From NCBI GenBank assembly GCA_003573635.1, contig QUTJ01031341.1, positions 1-10,986 of the forward strand: a stretch of 10,986 nucleotides of DNA. Reading direction: 5' to 3'. The stretch is from Goniomonas avonlea (Eukaryota; Cryptophyceae; Goniomonadida; Goniomonadaceae). Position numbers and translations under genes: made by a program. This document shows positions 1-5,890 of this stretch, in pieces (position 1 is the stretch's first letter; each line of letters starts with the position of its first letter). A model generated the notes under the pieces. That model saw nothing but the letters and a program-made list of their open reading frames with translations. It did no database searches and was not told the origin of the DNA.

Positions 1-72
1 CTCCTTCTCCCTCTCCCTCTCCCTCTCCCTCTCTCTCGCTTCTCTTCTCTCTTCTCTCTTCTCTCTTCTCTT

Positions 73-134
<62 letters not shown>
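1..134. repeat. (CT)n-(AC)n compound microsatellite in an intron
   Basis: The first 110 bases are almost pure C and T, ending in a perfect CT run. Twelve AC dinucleotides follow at 111-134. The tract lies just upstream of the exon that starts near 167. Read in the plus direction it would be part of the intron 3' end, effectively a greatly expanded polypyrimidine tract. Copy number is probably variable and assembly here may be imprecise. Confidence 0.9.
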
Positions 135-135
<1 letters not shown>

Positions 136-166
136 TCGCTCGCCGTTTGACTGGCGTGCTGGGCAG

Positions 167-385
167 GACTGAGGGCAACTCGAGCGCTGTGAACTACACT
201 GTCTCCATCGGCGCCATCGACGTTGCGGTCGACTGGTTTGTGAGTTCCTTGCGTTTTGCTGCCTCCGGTTGACCGTCGTGCCTTGGCAGGAGGCGCAGGG
301 CAACGGGTACTCGGTGCAGGATGTCAAGGACAGCGGTGTCCTTGACCTCTTTGCTGCGGTTCGGGATGCAGTCGCTGTCTGGTGA
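167..385 (+). CDS. 3' end (last two exons) of an unrecognised protein gene
   Basis: Two exons give a continuous coding frame to a TGA stop. The first is 167-239 (acceptor GGGCAG, donor TTT|GTGAGT); the second is 290-385 (acceptor CTTGGCAG). The intron between them is 50 nt, phase 0. The upstream intron would be phase 2. The encoded tail is 55 residues and includes the stretches VNYTVSIGAIDVAVDWF and DSGVLDLFAAVRDAVAVW. It is hydrophobic and amphipathic, with GC-rich third codon positions, and one sequon (NYT) is visible. I do not recognise the family, and the rest of the gene lies left of the window. It converges on the deacetylase gene. Support comes from consensus splice sites, matching phase and codon use; no homology is claimed. 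Confidence 0.6.
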
Positions 386-563
386 CTCTCCCCCTCCCCC
401 TCTACCGGCCTCAGGCGCGCTACAGGATGAAACCAGTCCCTCACCACAAGCGCTGCCAACCTTGCGCCGGCGGTATGTATGAATGGAACCATCCCTCCAC
501 CCACCTCACGGTGAGGTTCGCCGTAGCTGTACCTCATCACTGCCCAGGCAAGCCCTGCCAAGC
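386..563. other. spacer between two convergent genes (3' UTRs)
   Basis: Only 178 bp separate the stop codon of the plus-strand gene (383-385) from that of the minus-strand deacetylase gene (564-566). No gene is supported here. The stretch holds degenerate copies, near 425-448 and 477-500, of the segment at 581-604 that encodes the deacetylase C-terminus. They share an ATGAA-GGAACCA-CCC core on the plus strand. Confidence 0.6.
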
Positions 564-3500
564 TCACGCCCACGGTACAGGGATGAACGGAACCAACCCC
601 TCGTCACTGTCATCCTCGTCAGTCGTGTCAACACGCTGAACTTGTCGCAAGGTGACCAGAGGAAGACCCCGCGCTTTGAGGTCGGAGATGATCTGTTGCA
701 AGGTGTGATCGAGGTACGGTGTGATCGAGGTAAGGTGTTATCGAGGTAAGGTGTTATCGAGGTGAGACAAGAGGGGGGCCTCTTTCGGTGTGCGTTATTG
801 AACAAAAACGGAGGAGATAATTTGTTGCCTGGCGTGATTGCTGGAGTTTGACACGATACACTGGTTGGTGTCACACTGTGCGGTCCCAGCTCCAACACAA
901 CACTCACAGTCGGAAGCACCCGCGCGGTTACAACCCTTGTATCATGGAGCAGGACAATATCCCCGGGTTGGGCATCAGAGAAGGCCTCACGCAGTTCAGT
1001 CTCGTTGCGCGCAGTGCCCTCTGTGGGGGCGGGTCAACCGGGACGAGTGCTATTTGAGGTATTCTTCATGACATTCTTCGACTGGACCTTTCCGGTCAAT
1101 GAATGACCAAAGCACTCTCGTGCTGGAGAAACGAGGTCAAGCCAAAAGTGCCTATTCCAAACATGCAAGCGCCAAGCAGCTGAACTTAATACCGCGTCAA
1201 CGCGAACGCGAAACCAACAAGTCTGGATCGTCAGAGTCGCAAAACACTTGGAAGCGCAGGCACAGGCATAGACCCCACAGGGGATCAATCCAGGTTTGAC
1301 GCGCGCGCGCGCGCGCTCTCTCTCTCTGGGGGGGGGGGGGGGGGCGCTGTGCCCCACAAGTGACAAGGAGCGTACCTGGAGTCCACTCAGGAGAAAGGCT
1401 CATTCCGATACACTGCATTGAGGGCACAGTGTGGAAGTTCTGCAGTGGGAGTTGATGGCACGGACAAAAGGTGACCCCAATCTTCCTGACTAGCAACTCA
1501 TTGGACTGCAGTCACTCGACGACACTTGACGGCAGACACCGCGATTGCAGGTACACTTGACAGATTCACTTCCTTGATGGACAGGTACACCTGATAGAGT
1601 CTGACAGTGACACTTGGCTTGACGGCGAGAGACACTTGATATCAGCACTTGACCGCTACACTTACACTTGACAAGTACACCTGACAGAGAGAGACAGATC
1701 TGAGACAGGTGCACTTGTCTGCGTACATTTGATCGATACACTTGACTCCATACATTTGACACAGTTCACTTGACTCCAACAGACTTGACACTTGACGTAC
1801 ATTTCGACCCATGCGATTGAAAGCAACACACTAGACTCCCAATACACCTTTTTACAGACACGAATTGACTCCACTAACGACTACACAACCGAATAGAGAC
1901 ACTTGACCACACATACACTTGGTAATACTACGCACTTGGTGTTGCAACCAAACGGCGTTCCTGCAGGTATAACTACATACACACATGGTGTACGACAGAT
2001 TTACACACTTGGAATGACTACAGGCACTCCTTGCGTTCCGACAACACTTGGTATTTGACCCCACCTGGAGTCGATACACGTCGGGATTCAAAGGGATCGG
2101 GAACTGGTCCAAATACGCCATCACCTGCAGGCGGGTGTAAATCACGCACGGTGCGCGCACACACGCAGGCACAGGCGCCATCCCACCCGGCACAGCCGAG
2201 CTGGAGCAGAAGGAGGACCCGGCCCATCTCCCGACGACGACGACAGGGTCAGCCACGTAGCGGTTTGCACATCCGCAGAGTCTGGTCAGAGAGAGTGGGA
2301 GGGAGGGAGGGGGGGGGAGAGGGGGGCGGACTCCTGTTCTGTGCTCGATGTGTGATCGCTTGCTTCCTCTCTCCTTTCTCTCTCCCCTCTTCTTCTTCTC
2401 TTGCACCTCCTGTTTCGATGCTGTCTTGATGGGGGAGACCTGAGCGCACCGACTGGCTCAGGAGCGACACCGTAGCACTCAGTACCGCAACGCACACAGC
2501 ACCGCAACGACTGACACACCGCAACCCTATGTCCGATCGACCGCTATGTTTCAGACTGTTGTCTGACTGTCCCTATTGTTGCCTTGACTGTTTACTACGT
2601 TGACAGTTTCCTCCATGATTATTTTCTGAGTGTCCCTATCGTTTACTTGAGTGTTTGCTACATTGACAGTTTCCTCCACGATTGTTTTCTGAGTGTCTTG
2701 AGTGTTTACTACATTGACGGTTGCCTCCACGATTGTTTTCTGAGTGTCCCTATTGTTTACTTGACCGTTTACTGCATTGCCTGTTTCCTGCATGAGTGTT
2801 TTCTAGTGTCCCTATTGTTTCCTTGACAGTTTCCTACCGATATATTGCCTGTTTACTACATTGACGTGACAGCAAGCACGCAGTCGTTGTAAATCACACA
2901 TGAGCGCGCGTACACGCACAGCGGGAGGGAGTGAGAGCCGGATCGTACACAATAGGAGGGCACCTCACCTCAGCAGTGACCATCATCCATGGAGGGCGAA
3001 ATGACCTCACAACCTGTCCGGACAAGGCCTGTTGCGGTGTCAGTCTCTCATGTGGATACAACTTGTTCGTTCGGACCTCCTGGCATGGTATCGCAGTTTT
3101 TTTATCGTGCGCTATTTTTGGGTTCACTTACTGTCACTAACAACGTGCTTGGAGGTACCTGCAAATAGTCCGCCGTAGTCCAGAAAGAGGTCGCTGCCTG
3201 CAACAACAAGAGAAACGGTGAGTTTGGAATCCTACCACGAAGCAATAACACACCATGCCTGGCTCCAAACTTTGATGGTCCCAGTGCATCCAACCATGGG
3301 ACCCAATGGTGTGCCCTTCTGCGACGATACGCCGTACCTGAAGGCCGAGTCACGCCGGGCAAACTGTTGCAAATTTAAAAGCATCACAAACGTTTCAATC
3401 AAACTAACCAAGTCAGGCCAGCGGGCTGCTCGCGATCCAAGAAGAAAGAACGTCGCATGCTCCCCGCTCTCGCTCAAGGCGTCCAAAATCTACAACGCCA

Positions 3501-4292
3501 ATTGGGAACTTGCCGCTTTCAAGAAATCGTACCTGCGGAGTGACTGTCTCATCCGGTCCATCATCAAAGGTGAGGAAAACGCCATGGACCTGTTTCCAAG
3601 TATCGAGACAACCGTCAGGACTGGAAAAGTTTTGTGAGCGATACTCCGCCCCGAGCTCGGCACTTCCTGTGCTAGGTGCTCCATTATGCTTATTTTCAGC
3701 ACTTGATTCGTTTCCGAACGTAACATTAGTCACATTGCTAATTTCATACACCGGTGCGTTGTCTCGGGATTCCTCACCAGTGCCATCGTGAAATTGGACT
3801 CGATGCCCAACTTCATCTTTAGCCACGGTGTCGTTCAAAGACCCAAGAGTCAGTGTCATACTAGAGCAAACTATCAACACGCCTTGATCAAAACACTGAA
3901 AAACCACTTCAAATTTTCCAATTGGCGTTAACGAGGCTTCCAAGCGTCCAACCAAGGTGGGACGAAGCTCCTCGTCATGCAATTCACCATTGACATACAT
4001 CCGTAAAACAGTTGCTGACGGGAGAAGGGAGTGTCAGGTTGGAGTGTGCTCGAAAACGACATTCAGCACCTGTTGGATCAAATGGCATATGGGTGTCGCC
4101 TACAACTCGGACGCCCAGTGCACCTCCGTCAGGAGCAAAGTCGTAATCCAAGAAGAGTCCTCCGTTAAAAACCGACACTGACAATGCCACGGAGTCCAAT
4201 CCACTTGGACAATCAAAGGAATGGTCATGGGCATCAGCTAATGCGACAAGCACGAGTCCTCGAAACAGCCAAAGACACCCCGCCACCATCAT
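564..4292 (-). CDS. secreted polysaccharide deacetylase (NodB/CE4 family), ten exons
   Basis: CE4 enzymes remove N- or O-acetyl groups from polysaccharides such as chitin using a divalent metal. Exons, in transcript order: 4292-4070, 4014-3533, 3489-3409, 3337-3254, 3197-3159, 3079-2969, 2124-2065, 1439-1376, 1020-908, 692-564. All introns are GT-AG and phases match, giving about 461 residues. Residues 1-21 look like a signal peptide. Residues 22 to about 150 form an unrecognised N-terminal region. A linker with sequons NDT, NVT, NVT, NES and NFS precedes the catalytic domain. Motif 1 is TFDDGP (223-228; Asp225 as base, Asp226 for metal). Motif 2 is SHGWMH (His276 and His280 for metal). Motif 3 is FRPPW (330-334). 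Motif 5 is VLLHD (His407 as acid). Motif 4 is weak (LSPEW near 375-379). The C-terminal helix ends in an acidic tail. The catalytic residues look intact. The substrate and the donor of exon 4 are the least certain points. Confidence 0.85.
703..766. repeat. four tandem copies of a 16-bp repeat beside a splice acceptor
   Basis: Units start at 703, 719, 735 and 751 and differ by one or two bases, with consensus GTGTTATCGAGGTAAG on the plus strand. They lie in the last intron of the deacetylase gene, 10 nt from its acceptor at 693-694. On the transcript each unit reads CTTACCTCGATAACAC, so CTTAC and ATAAC branch-point-like strings are repeated four times. Confidence 0.9.
1301..1344. repeat. (GC)8-(CT)n-G17 simple repeat in deacetylase intron 8
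   Basis: A GC dinucleotide run at 1301-1316 is followed by a CT run and then 17 consecutive G at 1328-1344. In the deacetylase transcript this reads as a C tract, then an AG run, then alternating CG. The C tract begins about 31 nt after the donor at 1375. Confidence 0.95.
1511..2058. repeat. degenerate short interspersed array of CACTTGAC in deacetylase intron 7
   Basis: Intron 7 (1440-2064) is dominated by irregularly spaced copies of CACTTGAC or close variants such as CACTTGGT and CATTTGAC, typically 12-20 bp apart. Examples lie near 1526, 1551, 1667, 1737 and 1901. No ORF within it has coding character, and the sense-strand motif is GTCAAGTG. Confidence 0.75.
2297..2329 (+). other. G-rich tract with quadruplex potential in deacetylase intron 6
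   Basis: On the plus strand several GGGA units are followed by a run of G and then another GGGGGG, meeting the usual four-tract pattern for a G-quadruplex. The deacetylase transcript carries the C-rich complement. Confidence 0.6.
2560..2866. repeat. 63-bp tandem repeat array in deacetylase intron 6
   Basis: A unit containing GACAGTTTCCTCCATGATT, TTTTCTGAGTGTCCCTAT and TTACTTGAGTGTTT recurs with starts near 2602, 2665, 2716 and 2779, plus partial units at both ends. Spacings are 63, 51 and 63 bp, all multiples of three. One minus-strand frame stays open through about 80 codons with a repeated DTQKTIVEETVNV peptide. It falls inside an intron of the deacetylase gene. Confidence 0.85.
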
Positions 4293-4310
4293 GGGGATCT
4301 GTTGTTAGTC

Positions 4311-4325
4311 TAGCGTGGAACGCGA
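4311..4325. promoter_or_regulatory. palindromic element, copy 1
   Basis: TAGCGT-GGA-ACGCGA is an inverted repeat with 6-bp arms, a 3-bp spacer and one arm mismatch. Its first 13 bases match copy 2 exactly, 20 bp away. The form suggests a dimeric transcription-factor site; the factor is unknown. Confidence 0.45.
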
Positions 4326-4330
4326 AAGGT

Positions 4331-4345
4331 TAGCGTGGAACGCTA
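4331..4345. promoter_or_regulatory. palindromic element, copy 2
   Basis: TAGCGT-GGA-ACGCTA has perfect 6-bp inverted arms around GGA. It sits 20 bp from copy 1, about two helical turns, which would place both on the same face of the DNA between the two divergent genes. Confidence 0.5.
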
Positions 4346-4405
4346 GAGTCAGCCATCACCGTCAAAATTGTCGCGTGCTTGTCAAAGTTCCTTCTTGGCT
4401 CCAAT

Positions 4406-5846
4406 ATGTTGTCGCGGGCGTCATTGGCGATCGCGATCGCTGCGAGCCTGCTTGCAGTGGTCGTGTTCGCTGCGGAGGAGCAGTCTGGCCCGACGGATTT
4501 TTTTTCTGCTGAAGACGCTGTGAACCTTGAGAAGAGCATTTTGTCTGAGGCCGAAAATGGTGCTTTTGGCTCGGCGGTGCGCAATTTGCGCGGGGCGGCC
4601 GCATTGATGCGTCTGTCCTCATCCAAGCTTGAATCCCTCAAGGATTCTCTGTGCAAAGCAGCTGCTAATGATCTGAAGAAGGACACCATTGCGGACGTGG
4701 CTAGTGCCGCGACGCTCTCCACGATGATGAAGTGCAAGATTGACGACGTCGATGCCATCTTCAACAAGGCCAAGACCGGCCTTGAGTCGGGTGTTCTCGC
4801 TGACATTTTCCACGCGAGCAACGCGCTCCGTGCCCTGACCTCTTTGGGCAAGACAGCTGAAGAGTCTGAGTTGCAAGGACTTGTTCAGACCATCGTGGAC
4901 CTTCAAAAGTCTGACGGCACCTTCGGTCCGGAGGACGCGGACGATGGCACTCTTCTTGGAGCAGGCTATGCTCTGCAGACTCTGCAGAATATTGCTAGCC
5001 TTGTGAAGCTTGACGAATCCAGTGTCGAGCAGCTTGCTCAAGTGACTGAGAAGGTCGATGATCTCTTTGAGAAGCTTTTGGAGTCTTTCGAGGAGGACCC
5101 CAATATGGTGACCACTGTCATGATCCTGAGCGGAATCCTCCACCTCGCTGAGTCCGAGGACTCTGTTTCTATTTCAAAGGAGAACATGGCGTACATGGCA
5201 GATTTCCTGGTCAGCCTGAAAAACACTGCCGGCGTGGACGAGGGCGTGTACCTCTTGGAGGGGCTTCACATTTTCGCTGACAACAAGTTCCATGTCCCCT
5301 TGGTTGTAACTGTGCGCACCAAGGGTGTGTCCAGCGCTGCCAAGGGAAGCGAGTCGCTCGTCAAGGTTTCTGTGACTGATGTGCTCGGCAAGGCCGCCGG
5401 CAAGCCCACGGTCCACCTCAACAAGTGCTTCAGTCCCTCAGGCGCCGACCAGGCCTCCCTGGCGAACACAAAACTCGCTCCGGTGTCCGGCAGTGACACC
5501 CTGCACGAGTTCAACATTGGTGCCAACAAGTTGGACCCTGGGCTCTACTCTTTGGAACTTCGTGTGACTCCGGGTGTTGAGGACAAGCACTTCGCTGCGC
5601 TCGATCAGGTGCGCAACCATGCCTAAACATGCACCTTCGAGTCCTTGACAGGTATCTGCAGGTGAAGCGTTCCGTGCGTGTCACCACCACGGCTGCCATC
5701 AATGGTCTGGAAATCTCAGTCCAGGATGCTCAAAACCCCACTGATTCGGAGACTCGCAAGTTCCGCGCAGAGTATCCCTCGAAGGTGGCCGATATCAGCG
5801 CCGACTACTTGCAGGTGGGTCTCGTCGCCCTCATGCTCCCGCATCA

Positions 5847-5890
<44 letters not shown>

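Larger units (their letters stand above)
4293..4405. promoter_or_regulatory. shared 5' region of the divergent deacetylase and RPN2 genes
   Basis: The start codons at 4292 (minus) and 4406 (plus) are only 113 bp apart, so both 5' UTRs and any core promoter elements must lie here or overlap the first exons. No TATA box is visible. The region contains a duplicated palindromic element. A bidirectional promoter is inferred from the spacing; transcription starts are not visible. Confidence 0.55.

Noticed and set aside
1852-2406. 184-residue minus-strand ORF
   Set aside because: Only its VMAYLDQF-containing part (2065-2124) is a real exon; the rest is low-complexity intron translated by chance.
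4379-4405. Upstream TTG start that would extend RPN2 by nine residues
   Set aside because: The ATG at 4406 has A at -3 and starts directly on the signal peptide; a non-ATG start is not needed.
4330-4851. 173-residue minus-strand ORF opposite RPN2 exon 1
   Set aside because: It is a shadow of the high-GC3 RPN2 coding sequence, with no recognisable family.
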